DNA of 9,132 nt from Actinomycetota bacterium (GCA_016844415.1 JAENIX010000027.1:1-9132), one strand, 5' to 3'; shown: positions 1-6,627, counted from the first letter of the stretch. The notes: generated by a model not told the origin, from the letters alone. Made by a program: numbers and translations.

Positions 1-223
1 TCCGCTCCGTAAGGCCCCTCGAGGAATGGGCGGCAAGATCGTGCGGCCCGAGGTAAGCCTCCACTTCCACGATTTTGCCCACGCGCTCGACGCCACGCGA
101 AACATTGACCAGGTATTTACCGAGCAATTCGCCGGCGACCGTGACCGTGTCCCTGTCGTAGAACTCCCTCGGCAGCTTTCGCAGGGAAAGCGGCTTCGCG
201 GAAACCGCGTGAGAACGATTCAA
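1..223 (-). CDS. 3-methyladenine DNA glycosylase (Aag/MPG family), partial
   Basis: This is the N-terminal 74 codons of an alkyladenine/3-methyladenine DNA glycosylase; the gene continues past the left edge. Enzymes of this family excise alkylated purines by base flipping in base excision repair. The visible protein has the family opening (LPREFYDRDTVTVAGELLGK) followed by the catalytic segment IVEVEAYLGPHDLAAHS at about residues 51-67. E55, Y57 and H66 keep the spacing of human AAG E125, Y127 and H136, so the general base and the base-stacking residues appear intact. I chose the TTG at 221-223 as start because the frame has no ATG or GTG upstream within reach. It overlaps the stop of the upstream chalcone-isomerase-like gene as TTGA, and only a weak GGGG lies ahead of it. 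That overlap implies translational coupling. Family assignment is firm; the start is moderate. Confidence 0.88.
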   Translation of the reverse strand, partial: MNRSHAVSAKPLSLRKLPREFYDRDTVTVAGELLGKYLVNVSRGVERVGKIVEVEAYLGPHDLAAHSSRGLTER

Positions 224-763
224 CGGACCCCGAGCATCCCTTGCTTCAGATCCTCGTCCGCCGGCTTCTGCCCGACATATATGAGCAGGATCGCGTTGGG
301 AAGCTTCGCCGACTTGACCGTCCCCAGCACATTGCCGTTGTGCCTGGCGATCACCGTCCGGTCGGCGCCAAGGACCATGTCGACCGTGTCCCCCTTCACG
401 AAATCGCTTTTGAAGAAGGACAGGAAGGCATTCGCATCCGCGGACGCGGCAACGTCCGGGGAATTGTTGGCGAACCCTTCGGCAAACGTCTCTGTGATCT
501 TCTCCTTCTCCACCTTGCTGTGCAGAAAATTCATCCTGATGAGCTTGTCGTCAGGGTTCTGCAGCAGCTCGGCGGGCGAGGAAACCTTCTTCGAGGTATA
601 CAACGAGCCGATGTACACCTTGAAGAATAACTTCTTCCTGATCCCGTACCCGTTCAGCGCAAAAGTCTTTGACGGTCGGATCGAGCGCGACGCCCGCCAC
701 CTCTACCGCATGGACGTTCGCGGAAAGCAGAAGGAAGGAAAGGACGAGGAGCATTCTTTTCAT
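220..763 (-). pseudogene. Secreted chalcone-isomerase-like protein, frameshifted
   Basis: Two minus-strand frames together make one protein of about 180 residues, the usual size of bacterial chalcone-isomerase-like (Chalcone_3 type) proteins. The first frame starts at ATG 763 behind a strong GGAGGG site. It encodes a signal peptide (MKRMLLVLSFLLLSANVHA, probable cleavage after VHA) and then VEVAGVALDPTVK. The second frame continues with TFALNGYGIRKKLFFKVYIG and runs through YVGQKPADEDLKQGMLGVR to the stop at 220. The frame changes near 660-673. Left in the first frame, translation would stop at 551 after 70 residues. Relatives usually have several more residues between the PTV and LNG motifs, so a small deletion is more likely than a single extra base. 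The mature protein would be periplasmic. Bacterial members have no well-established function, although plant relatives isomerise chalcones or bind fatty acids. A sequencing error or recoding cannot be excluded. Confidence 0.78.
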
Positions 764-848
764 GGAATCCCTCCGTTGCGGTGATATTTGAACAATTCTA
801 TACCGATTCCGCCGAAAATTCCCCTTTTGCAGGACCCGCCATGGACGG

Positions 849-1679
849 TCAGCGAAGAATGTCGTCGATCGCCTTCAGGGCGGCAAGGGAGCCGACCGGC
901 ATCGACAGGTGAGGCGCGTCGATCCACGGTTCACGTGGGTTTATACGGACGACCGTCACTCCCCGCCTTCGTCCGAGCCGCTCGCTGATATTCCGTATCG
1001 TCGGTATCGCCGTGCCGGCGCCGACGACAACCGTCCCGCGGCCCATGTTTTCCTCGAGGAACATCTCGAATTCGCCCTCCTGCCGATCTGTTCGGTGGCT
1101 CAACCACGAGAAATCGCCGAACATGAGGATATTGGGCCTGGCGACGCCTTCGCACCTGACGCAACGCGGAATACGCATCGCGTGCATGGTTTCGAGGTCC
1201 ACCGGAATCTCCTCGACGAAGGGCCAGATCTCGCCGGTGCAGGACTGAAGGCATTGCAGGTAGTGAATGGATCCGTGGACCTCGAGCACGCTTTCTTCCC
1301 TGAAACCCGCCTTCTGAAACTGGCCGTCAACGTTTGAGGTGACGATGAAATGCTTCAGGCGAAACCTTTCGATCCATCTCCGTAGTATCCCAAATCCCTC
1401 GTGCGGCTCCGTCGAGCGGTAGAGGTTCGCCCGGTGGCCGTAGAACCCCCAGCCGAACTCCGGGTCGCGGATGAAATGCGCCGGGTTGGCGGCTCCCACG
1501 AATGTGACCCCGAGCCGCTCGTACATCGGATAAGCATTCCAGAACCCCTTCTCCCCGCGAAAATCGGGCAGTCCGGAGTCAACCCCCATTCCCGCCCCGG
1601 AGGTTACCACCAGTACCTCGGCCTTCCCGACCGCATCGGCTGCGAATCGGATTGCTTCGTCCGGACCCATACCCAGCAT
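849..1679 (-). CDS. Sir2-family NAD-dependent protein deacylase
   Basis: This 276-residue protein carries the full sirtuin signature. The Rossmann NAD loop is TSGAGMGVDSGLPDFRG (residues 26-42), the catalytic TSNVDGQ is at 114-120 (usual form TQNIDG), and the catalytic histidine is H135 in VHGS. Zinc cysteines are C143/C147 and C173/C176, followed by RPNILMFGD (181-189), the counterpart of the usual RPxVVxFGE. The C-terminal NAD-binding segments VVVGAGTAIP and RINP are also present. Family members remove acyl groups from protein lysines using NAD+, giving nicotinamide and O-acyl-ADP-ribose. The first cysteine pair is C-x3-C rather than C-x2-C, which I recall from a subgroup of bacterial sirtuins. 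The ATG at 1679 has no clear ribosome-binding site; Met4 (1670) is an alternative. It is the first gene of a minus-strand block, 85 bp before the chalcone-isomerase-like gene. The substrate cannot be read from sequence. Confidence 0.93.
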   Translation of the reverse strand: MLGMGPDEAIRFAADAVGKAEVLVVTSGAGMGVDSGLPDFRGEKGFWNAYPMYERLGVTFVGAANPAHFIRDPEFGWGFYGHRANLYRSTEPHEGFGILRRWIERFRLKHFIVTSNVDGQFQKAGFREESVLEVHGSIHYLQCLQSCTGEIWPFVEEIPVDLETMHAMRIPRCVRCEGVARPNILMFGDFSWLSHRTDRQEGEFEMFLEENMGRGTVVVGAGTAIPTIRNISERLGRRRGVTVVRINPREPWIDAPHLSMPVGSLAALKAIDDILR

Positions 1680-1814
1680 GATAATGCCTATAAATATAAA
1701 CTTTCCAGCTTGTTTTCCGATAAGGATTTATAGACGACCGGTGGGGCCGTTCACTTTTTCACATGGCCGGCAACACCGTGTAATAAAAGAGTAAATTACC
1801 ATCGGCAGGAGAAC
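1680..1814. promoter_or_regulatory. Divergent intergenic region, Sir2 / diguanylate cyclase
   Basis: These 135 bp separate the divergently transcribed Sir2 and GGDEF genes and must hold the cyclase promoter and probably the Sir2 promoter. The Sir2 side is AT-rich (TATAAATATAAA around 1689-1700), and the cyclase side has TAATAAAA at 1781-1788. I could not pair either with a convincing -35 hexamer at 16-18 bp. The nine-mer TTTTTCACA lies at 1755-1763 and an almost perfect small dyad, ACACCGTGT, at 1773-1781. A clear AGGAG at 1807-1811 serves the cyclase. Confidence 0.5.
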
Positions 1815-3152
1815 ATGGAGTCTTTCCCTTTCCTGGCAGCTAAAGTCATCCTTCTGTTGCTGGCGGTTGCTTTGCTCGCAGAGTATCTCTCCCGAAGACG
1901 CGCATTGCAAGGGGAGTCGGCTCAAAACAAAGCAAGGCAGCAACAGTTGATGGAATTCTCCCATGAATTGAAAACCCTGAAGAGGAACTTGCTCCGCAAG
2001 ACCGAAATCGCCGAGATGATCCCGCTGATCGCAAAAAAACTCACATTTACCGATAAGCTATCCGATGATGCGTTCCCCGCCATCGCCGTTCGGGCCGCCA
2101 AGGACTTCTTCCATGCCAAACAGGCAGGGTTCTTCGTCCCGATAGAAGGTTCTCCCGATTATACATTGGAAGTCGGCGTCGGTTTCCCCCAGGACTGGCA
2201 GGGGAAGATCATGATCAAGTCAGACGAGGGGATACTGGGCATGGCGCTCCAGAAGAAGCTGGTAATCTCGCGGCTGGACTCCCTTTCATCTTCAGGCCGG
2301 AGATTATCGCAAACGTCGCTGGAGAACCTGAACGTGGTTCCCGACTTCGTCGCCCCGGTGTTCGGTATTTCCGGAATCACGGGGGCGCTCGTGATCGCCG
2401 GCAGTCCCTTGAATCTCGAAGAGGAGCGGAAATACATCTCGATGCTGGCGGACCTCCTGTCCACGGCAATAAAGCACGCAAATCTGGTTGACTCTACCGT
2501 CACGAAGACGTGGGTCGATCATCTGACCGGCTTGTCGAACAGACTGTATTTCATGCAGAGGTTCGAGAGCGAAATACGGAGAGCGGAAAATTACGGCGAG
2601 CCCATGGCGCTGTTCATGTTCGACATCGACGAGTTCAAGAACATCAACGACAGTTACGGACATGCCGCAGGGGACCAGGTGATCAAGAAGCTGGCCGAAA
2701 TAAGCCGGCTGAACACCAGAAGCTCGGACCTTGTGGGCCGATACGGCGGCGATGAATTCATGGTCCTGATGACGTCTTCGAACAGGGAGCAGGCACAAAC
2801 GTATGCGGACAAACTCAGGGAAAAAATCTCCTGTACCGATATCCGGATCCCGGGATATCCCAATCCCGTCAGGCTGACGATCAGCGGCGGTCTGGCTGTA
2901 TATCCCTCCAACGGGCTGTCGACCACCGAGTTGCTAAACGCTGCCGACTCCGCTCTCTACGACGCGAAGCGGAAAGGGCGGAACAAAATGGTTGTCGCAC
3001 AGTCCCTGGGGCTGGACGGCGCAATCATTCCCGGACATGGGCCGGAAGAGGAAAAACCGATCCCATCGGACTTAGTAGGAGAGATTCTCCGCGAGGTGGA
3101 CATCCCCCTTCCGAAGAAAATCGTTAACAAAGGATATCCTCCCGAAAGGTAA
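1815..3152 (+). CDS. Membrane-anchored GAF-GGDEF diguanylate cyclase
   Basis: A 445-residue predicted diguanylate cyclase, making cyclic di-GMP from two GTP. One N-terminal membrane helix (about residues 6-23) is followed by a charged coiled-coil-like stretch (30-65), a GAF-like sensory domain (about 70-225) and a C-terminal GGDEF domain (about 230-397). In the GGDEF domain I see DHLTGLSNR (235-243), the metal-binding FDIDEFKNIND (269-279), RYGGDEF (309-315) and KRKGRNK (385-391). The active-site motif is intact, so the enzyme is probably active. The inhibitory-site motif RxxD is also present (R302-S-S-D305), so product inhibition is expected. Only a short N-terminus precedes the helix, so the GAF domain should be cytoplasmic and sense an internal ligand. 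A tail of about 45 residues rich in Pro, Glu and Lys follows the catalytic domain and matches nothing I recognise. The start is supported by AGGAG three bases ahead, a slightly short spacing. Confidence 0.95.
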   Translation: MESFPFLAAKVILLLLAVALLAEYLSRRRALQGESAQNKARQQQLMEFSHELKTLKRNLLRKTEIAEMIPLIAKKLTFTDKLSDDAFPAIAVRAAKDFFHAKQAGFFVPIEGSPDYTLEVGVGFPQDWQGKIMIKSDEGILGMALQKKLVISRLDSLSSSGRRLSQTSLENLNVVPDFVAPVFGISGITGALVIAGSPLNLEEERKYISMLADLLSTAIKHANLVDSTVTKTWVDHLTGLSNRLYFMQRFESEIRRAENYGEPMALFMFDIDEFKNINDSYGHAAGDQVIKKLAEISRLNTRSSDLVGRYGGDEFMVLMTSSNREQAQTYADKLREKISCTDIRIPGYPNPVRLTISGGLAVYPSNGLSTTELLNAADSALYDAKRKGRNKMVVAQSLGLDGAIIPGHGPEEEKPIPSDLVGEILREVDIPLPKKIVNKGYPPER

Positions 3153-3154
3153 AG

Positions 3155-3183
3155 TTTTTCACAATTTATGAAAATGTGAAAAA
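3155..3183. repeat. AT-rich inverted repeat just after the diguanylate cyclase
   Basis: TTTTTCACA (3155-3163) and its exact reverse complement TGTGAAAAA (3175-3183) flank an 11-base spacer, starting two bases after the cyclase stop codon. Three more pairs can form inside the spacer across one mismatch. The stem is AT-rich and no T-run follows it on the plus strand, so it is a poor classical terminator. It could be a weak hairpin protecting the 3' end or a dyad binding site. Confidence 0.5.
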
Positions 3184-3288
3184 TATTTCCCCCTTCGGCA
3201 AACCAATCCTGTTCGGCATTTTTATCATATATATTAATTATTTATAACGTTTTAGTCGTTTGGCCCATATTTTGCTGTTATTTTAGGT
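3184..3288. promoter_or_regulatory. AT-rich intergenic stretch before the small-gene cluster
   Basis: This stretch is clearly more AT-rich than its surroundings, especially 3219-3256, with TATATATTAATTATTTATAA. It contains promoter-like -10 candidates (for example TATAAC at 3243-3248) but no good -35 element at the right distance. TTCGGCA occurs twice as a direct repeat with an 18-base period (3194-3200 and 3212-3218). I see no coding frame. A promoter for the two small downstream genes is a reasonable inference, not shown. Confidence 0.3.
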
Positions 3289-3528
3289 ATGTATTTCTAC
3301 CCTGTATATCGTTACCGCAGCAACTCCGACGATTTCTTCGTCCGGGTGGGTTCCATCCGGGGGTTTGAAAGGTCAGGCGGTTGGCCTGGGGTCTTCTCTT
3401 CCTTGCTGATCGAAGCCAAGCGGATCTTTTCCCTCGGAGCGGACGACGTCATCCTGCTCGGGCCATCGCCTGTCGCATCGTACACACATTCTTCCCGTTC
3501 TCCGGAGACATCCGGCAAGGATGCCTGA
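3289..3528 (+). CDS. Hypothetical small protein, 79 residues
   Basis: I do not recognise this protein. The case for a real gene is compositional: by my count about two thirds of third codon positions are G or C. There is also a segment that looks like a folded core (SSLLIEAKRIFSLGADDVIL, about residues 37-56), and the frame begins where the AT-rich intergenic stretch ends. The first residues are rich in aromatics (MYFYPVYRYR), and the last 15 are Ser/Thr-rich and probably disordered. I see no signal peptide, membrane helix or cysteine motif. Against it, the ATG has only AGG one base away, too close for normal ribosome binding, and no better in-frame start exists. An open frame on the opposite strand covers most of it but has no start signal either. 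It precedes the next small gene by 64 bp on the same strand. Confidence 0.42.
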   Translation: MYFYPVYRYRSNSDDFFVRVGSIRGFERSGGWPGVFSSLLIEAKRIFSLGADDVILLGPSPVASYTHSSRSPETSGKDA

Positions 3529-3592
3529 ATCGTTGGTCAGGGAAGGATCGTCAGGATAGTCTCATAAACCGTACAGAGGGAGCGTTTCGCCC

Positions 3593-3808
3593 ATGGGGTC
3601 TTACACCGTCTACCAGGTGGACTATGGAAAGAAAATAAAAATCCCTATCGGTGCGGTTACTGAACGCCGGAAAACGGAACGCGGCAACAACTTCTTCGAC
3701 CTGTTGCGTTTCGCGAGGACCAAGTACGCAAAAACACCAGAAGAAGGGCTGCGTATCACGCTTGGAAGGACGAAAATCAATAGCAAGGAGTATTATTTAA
3801 TAAGTTAG
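3593..3808 (+). CDS. Small basic conserved-looking hypothetical protein, 71 residues
   Basis: A 71-residue, lysine- and arginine-rich protein with no signal peptide or membrane segment. The layout is an N-terminal strand-like part (YTVYQVDYGKKIKIPIGAV, residues 4-22), a charged turn ERRKTERGNN (24-33), then a helix-like part FFDLLRFARTKYAKTPEEGL (34-53) and a short strand-like end. The ERRKxERGNN plus LLRxAR pattern resembles small uncharacterised proteins I associate with Deltaproteobacteria; that is from memory and unverified. GAGGGAG at 3576-3582, ten bases before the ATG, is an acceptable ribosome-binding site. Some promoter-like sequence precedes it (TTGGTC 3533, GATAGT 3555), but weakly. 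The high positive charge would suit nucleic-acid or ribosome binding, which is only a guess. The gene ends 49 bp before the hydrolase ATG, with a separate promoter between them. Confidence 0.68.
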   Translation: MGSYTVYQVDYGKKIKIPIGAVTERRKTERGNNFFDLLRFARTKYAKTPEEGLRITLGRTKINSKEYYLIS

Positions 3809-3819
3809 CGCGATCTCTT

Positions 3820-3849
3820 TTGACAGCCCTCCTGCAGCCGGTACAGAAT
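3820..3849 (+). promoter_or_regulatory. Sigma70-like promoter for the alpha/beta hydrolase
   Basis: A perfect -35 hexamer TTGACA (3820-3825) is followed, after 18 bases, by CAGAAT (3844-3849), which matches four of six positions of TATAAT. Initiation about seven bases downstream would fall at 3856-3858, at the A of the hydrolase ATG. No Shine-Dalgarno sequence precedes that ATG, so a leaderless transcript is possible. Confidence 0.5.
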
Positions 3850-3857
3850 CACAGATA

Positions 3858-4685
3858 ATGGAATCTCCGGACCACAGGCCCGCGGTTTCGCTTTTCGGAG
3901 CATCCCCCGCAACGGTCGTTGCGGGCGGCCGCCGCATAGAGATCGCGTGGCACGGCCCGGGGCCCGCGGATGCCCCCACGCTCGTCTTCCTGCACGACGG
4001 GATCGGGTGCGTCGCCACATGGCGCGATTTCCCCGCCGCGCTTGCGCGCGAGACGGGTTGCGGCGCCCTCGTTTACAGCCGCGCGGGGTACGGCGGCTCC
4101 GATCCCGTGTCCCTTCCGCGCCCGCTTACCTACATGCACGACGAAGGCTTCGACGCGCTCCCGGAAATCCTCGATACGGCCGGCGTCCGCACCGCCTTTC
4201 TCGTCGGACACAGCGACGGGGGCTCCATCGCGCTCCTCCACGCCTCGACGCCTCGCGCCCACCCCCGCGTACATGGACTGCTGCTCGAAGCGCCGCACGT
4301 GTTCGTCGAGGACACCACGATCCGCGCAATCGAGAATGCGCGCGATGAATTCGTCGGCGGCGGATTGCGTGCGAAACTTCAGCGACACCACGGGGCAAAC
4401 GTCGACTGCGCATTCTGGGGGTGGAACCTCGCCTGGCTGAACCCCGGGTTCCGGGAATGGAACATCGAGAAGTATCTTCCCGCAGTCACGGTCCCGGTGC
4501 TGACGGTGCAGGGCCTCGACGATCCGTACGGGACGCTTCTCCAGGTGGACGCCATCGAGCGGCAATGCGGCGGGCCGACCAGTCGCCATATACTCGAGGG
4601 ATGCCGCCACAGACCCCATCGCGACAGGCGCGAATCGACGCTTACCGCGATGGCCGCGTTCGTCCGCGAGATATCCGGCAGGTAG
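3858..4685 (+). CDS. Alpha/beta-fold hydrolase
   Basis: A 275-residue cytoplasmic alpha/beta hydrolase of typical length. The fold is marked by the core strand and oxyanion segment LVFLHDGIG (42-50), the strand LVYSRAGYGGSD (71-82), the nucleophile elbow GHSDGG (117-122, Ser119), the acid-bearing strand VLTVQGLDDPYGT (214-226, most likely Asp222) and the histidine region CRHRPHRD (249-256). His251 aligns with the usual CGHSPHRD histidine; an Arg replaces the common Gly before it, and His254 is the alternative. The catalytic triad is therefore complete. The substrate is not evident: an esterase, lactonase or C-C hydrolase are all possible. The ATG at 3858 is the only sensible start, since no other start codon occurs in the first part of the frame. 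It lacks a ribosome-binding site. The gene is noticeably GC-rich and ends seven bases from the convergent small gene. Confidence 0.9.
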   Translation: MESPDHRPAVSLFGASPATVVAGGRRIEIAWHGPGPADAPTLVFLHDGIGCVATWRDFPAALARETGCGALVYSRAGYGGSDPVSLPRPLTYMHDEGFDALPEILDTAGVRTAFLVGHSDGGSIALLHASTPRAHPRVHGLLLEAPHVFVEDTTIRAIENARDEFVGGGLRAKLQRHHGANVDCAFWGWNLAWLNPGFREWNIEKYLPAVTVPVLTVQGLDDPYGTLLQVDAIERQCGGPTSRHILEGCRHRPHRDRRESTLTAMAAFVREISGR

Positions 4686-4692
4686 TAATTCC

Positions 4693-5007
4693 CTAATCCA
4701 GGTCGATGTCACGGAGCGGCTTCGGGGCGGGTTCGTCCTTCGCCTTTTCCATGAAATCCTTGAATTTCTTATCCATCGTCGCGCCGCGACCCTTGTCCGC
4801 CTCCACGATCTGCCGGAACTTCTCCTGGATGCGTGACGACTCCTCCTTGAGGACCTGATGGGCATCCTTGAGGTCGGCCTCCTTGCGCGCGTTGGCGGGC
4901 TGCCGGCTTTCGATGACGACTCCCTGCCCGGCATCGATGAAAAGCTGCGTCGCGCAGCACGGACATTCCACCTTGAGGACTTGCGGGTTCTTTCCCGGAT
5001 CAGACAT
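4693..5007 (-). CDS. Small CxCC / coiled-coil conserved hypothetical protein
   Basis: A 104-residue soluble protein. The N-terminus holds a compact cysteine knuckle, VECPCCATQLFIDAGQG (13-29, Cys15, Cys17, Cys18), typical of the first half of a zinc ribbon. The next part (about 40-92) is highly charged and helix-rich, probably coiled coil, and the end is PLRDIDLD. I have seen similar short proteins in Deltaproteobacteria without assigned function. With only one knuckle, zinc binding would need a dimer, which the coiled coil could provide; this is inference. I chose ATG 5007 because GGGGAGGGGAG lies immediately upstream at good spacing. A longer frame to 5046 would place its start upstream of that site with no ribosome-binding sequence of its own. 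It is divergent from the membrane glycosyltransferase and convergent with the hydrolase. Confidence 0.83.
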   Translation of the reverse strand: MSDPGKNPQVLKVECPCCATQLFIDAGQGVVIESRQPANARKEADLKDAHQVLKEESSRIQEKFRQIVEADKGRGATMDKKFKDFMEKAKDEPAPKPLRDIDLD

Positions 5008-5121
5008 GTTTCTCCCCTCCCCTTGCCGCGACCGATTCGCTTTCAAGTTACCATTTCCGACGCCGGAAAAGGAACGATGGGATTGCAGAAATATGGCGAT
5101 AGGTTATCATCACGCTGGACC

Positions 5122-6627
5122 ATGAAACTGCTGCGCCCCCGCAACGTCTTCTTCCTCCTCGCCGGGTTCCATATCGTCCGCCTTCTCCTCGCCGCGCGCC
5201 TGCCGTTGATCCCGGACGAGGCGTACTACTGGTACTGGTCGCTGCATCCGGACGCAAGTTACATGGACCATCCGCCTATGATCGCCTATCTCATCGCCCT
5301 TTCGACCGCCCTTGGAGGGAACACGGAGTTCTTCGTCCGGTTGGGGGGTCTGGTCCTGACGGCCCTCGTCCTGTGCATCCTGTATCTCACGGGACGTTCG
5401 CTCTTCCCGGAAAAACGGGAGACATCCTGGAATGTTCTCCTCCTTTTCAATGTGACGATCCTGTTTTCGGCCGTATGCCTCGTCAACACGCCGGACACGC
5501 CGCTCATATTCTTCTGGACCATCGCAGTCTACTGCGGAAGCCGAATCATGAAGGGGGGGGCGGCGTCCTGGTGGTATGCCTGGGGAGCCGCGCTTGGGCT
5601 CGGACTGTTGAGCAAGTACACGATGATCCTCATCGTCCCCTGCACGTTCGCATTCCTGGCCGCTTCGCGCGAAGACCGTCGATGGCTTTCCCGGAAGGAG
5701 CCGTACCTGGCCCTCGTCCTGGGATTTGTCCTCCTTGCCCCCGTGATCCTCTGGAACTGGAAACACGATTGGGTCTCCTTCGCATTCCAGCTACACCACG
5801 GATTCTCCCCTGTCCCGCAGGCCGCCGCCCCCAAGCTTCTGTCGTACTTCGCCGGACAGGCGGGATTCGTCACCCCTCTCCTGTTCCTTGCCTTCGTCAT
5901 CGCCAGCGTGACTGCGCTCCGCGCGGTCTTCAGGGACGGGAACAGAACCCATCTCTACCTGTTGCTCCTTTCGTGGCCCGTCATCCTGTTTTTCGCGGTC
6001 AGCACCATAAGGGGCCATATCGCGGAGGCGAACTGGACGACGCCTGCCTACATCGCGGGCATCCTTCTGACCCAATCCGCCTACGAGAAATATTTCGAGG
6101 CGAGCGCCGGACACCGCAGGTTCTACATCGCCGCCGTCGTTCTTGCGCTATCGGCGAACATCCTCCTCCACCTGCACCTGGTCCATCCGTATCTCCCGGT
6201 TCGACCGGAAAAGGACATAACCAGGCGGTTCCACGACTGGCCGGGATTGGGGCGCATGCTCGAAACCTTCATCCGGGAGAATCCCGACAAGAACGGATAC
6301 TTCCTCGTATCCGATACGGGAACGACCGTGGCGGAGGCCGTCTTCTACACCGGGGGGAAATACACGGGGGTCGACCTCTTCAGGCCGGAGCGGTACCTCT
6401 TTCTGAAAGATCCGGAGAAGCTGCAGGGAATGGATGCGATCATCCTCACACATCAGTCCCCGGAGTTCGCGCTGAACGCGTTTGCACCCCACTTCGGGAG
6501 CGTCGAGGCGGTGGGACGGCGGCCCTACATGTACCGCGGGAAGGAGATCGTGAGGTTAAGCGTCAACATTCTTCTGGGAAAAGATTATCGGGGAGACTTC
6601 CCGGAACAGCGGGAACGGCGGGAGTAA
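5122..6627 (+). CDS. GT39/ArnT-like integral membrane glycosyltransferase
   Basis: A 501-residue polytopic membrane protein of the GT-C fold, in the PMT/ArnT/GT39 group. Such enzymes move a sugar from a polyprenyl-phosphate carrier to an acceptor on the outer face of the inner membrane. After the first helix comes the periplasmic loop with the catalytic acid motif PDEAYYWYW (31-39, Asp32) and the family signature DASYMDHPPMIAYL (44-57). About ten hydrophobic helices follow (for example ILFSAVCLVN and LALVLGFVLLAPVILW), then a C-terminal soluble domain of about 130 residues starting near the VRPEKDITRRFHDWPG segment, probably periplasmic. The acceptor could be lipid A, core sugars or another glycan. 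The ATG at 5122 begins just ahead of the first helix. The ATG at 5077 (15 residues longer, AAGGA three bases before it) is possible; neither has ideal spacing. A G8 run lies at 5553-5560. The gene ends 15 bp from convergent GtrA. Confidence 0.92.
   Translation: MKLLRPRNVFFLLAGFHIVRLLLAARLPLIPDEAYYWYWSLHPDASYMDHPPMIAYLIALSTALGGNTEFFVRLGGLVLTALVLCILYLTGRSLFPEKRETSWNVLLLFNVTILFSAVCLVNTPDTPLIFFWTIAVYCGSRIMKGGAASWWYAWGAALGLGLLSKYTMILIVPCTFAFLAASREDRRWLSRKEPYLALVLGFVLLAPVILWNWKHDWVSFAFQLHHGFSPVPQAAAPKLLSYFAGQAGFVTPLLFLAFVIASVTALRAVFRDGNRTHLYLLLLSWPVILFFAVSTIRGHIAEANWTTPAYIAGILLTQSAYEKYFEASAGHRRFYIAAVVLALSANILLHLHLVHPYLPVRPEKDITRRFHDWPGLGRMLETFIRENPDKNGYFLVSDTGTTVAEAVFYTGGKYTGVDLFRPERYLFLKDPEKLQGMDAIILTHQSPEFALNAFAPHFGSVEAVGRRPYMYRGKEIVRLSVNILLGKDYRGDFPEQRERRE

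Noticed and set aside
26..784. Plus-strand open frame (252 residues) across the glycosylase and chalcone-isomerase-like region
   Set aside because: The minus strand here encodes recognisable glycosylase motifs, a signal peptide and a chalcone-isomerase-like body, while the plus frame has no family features.
2837..2860. Palindromic run GATATCC...GGATATC
   Set aside because: It lies inside the conserved GGDEF coding sequence (DIRIPGYP), so it is best explained as chance codon choice.
3849..4934. Long minus-strand open frame opposite the alpha/beta hydrolase and into the CxCC gene
   Set aside because: It overlaps two well-supported genes, its translation is low-complexity Arg-rich, and its openness follows from the high G+C of the opposite strand.
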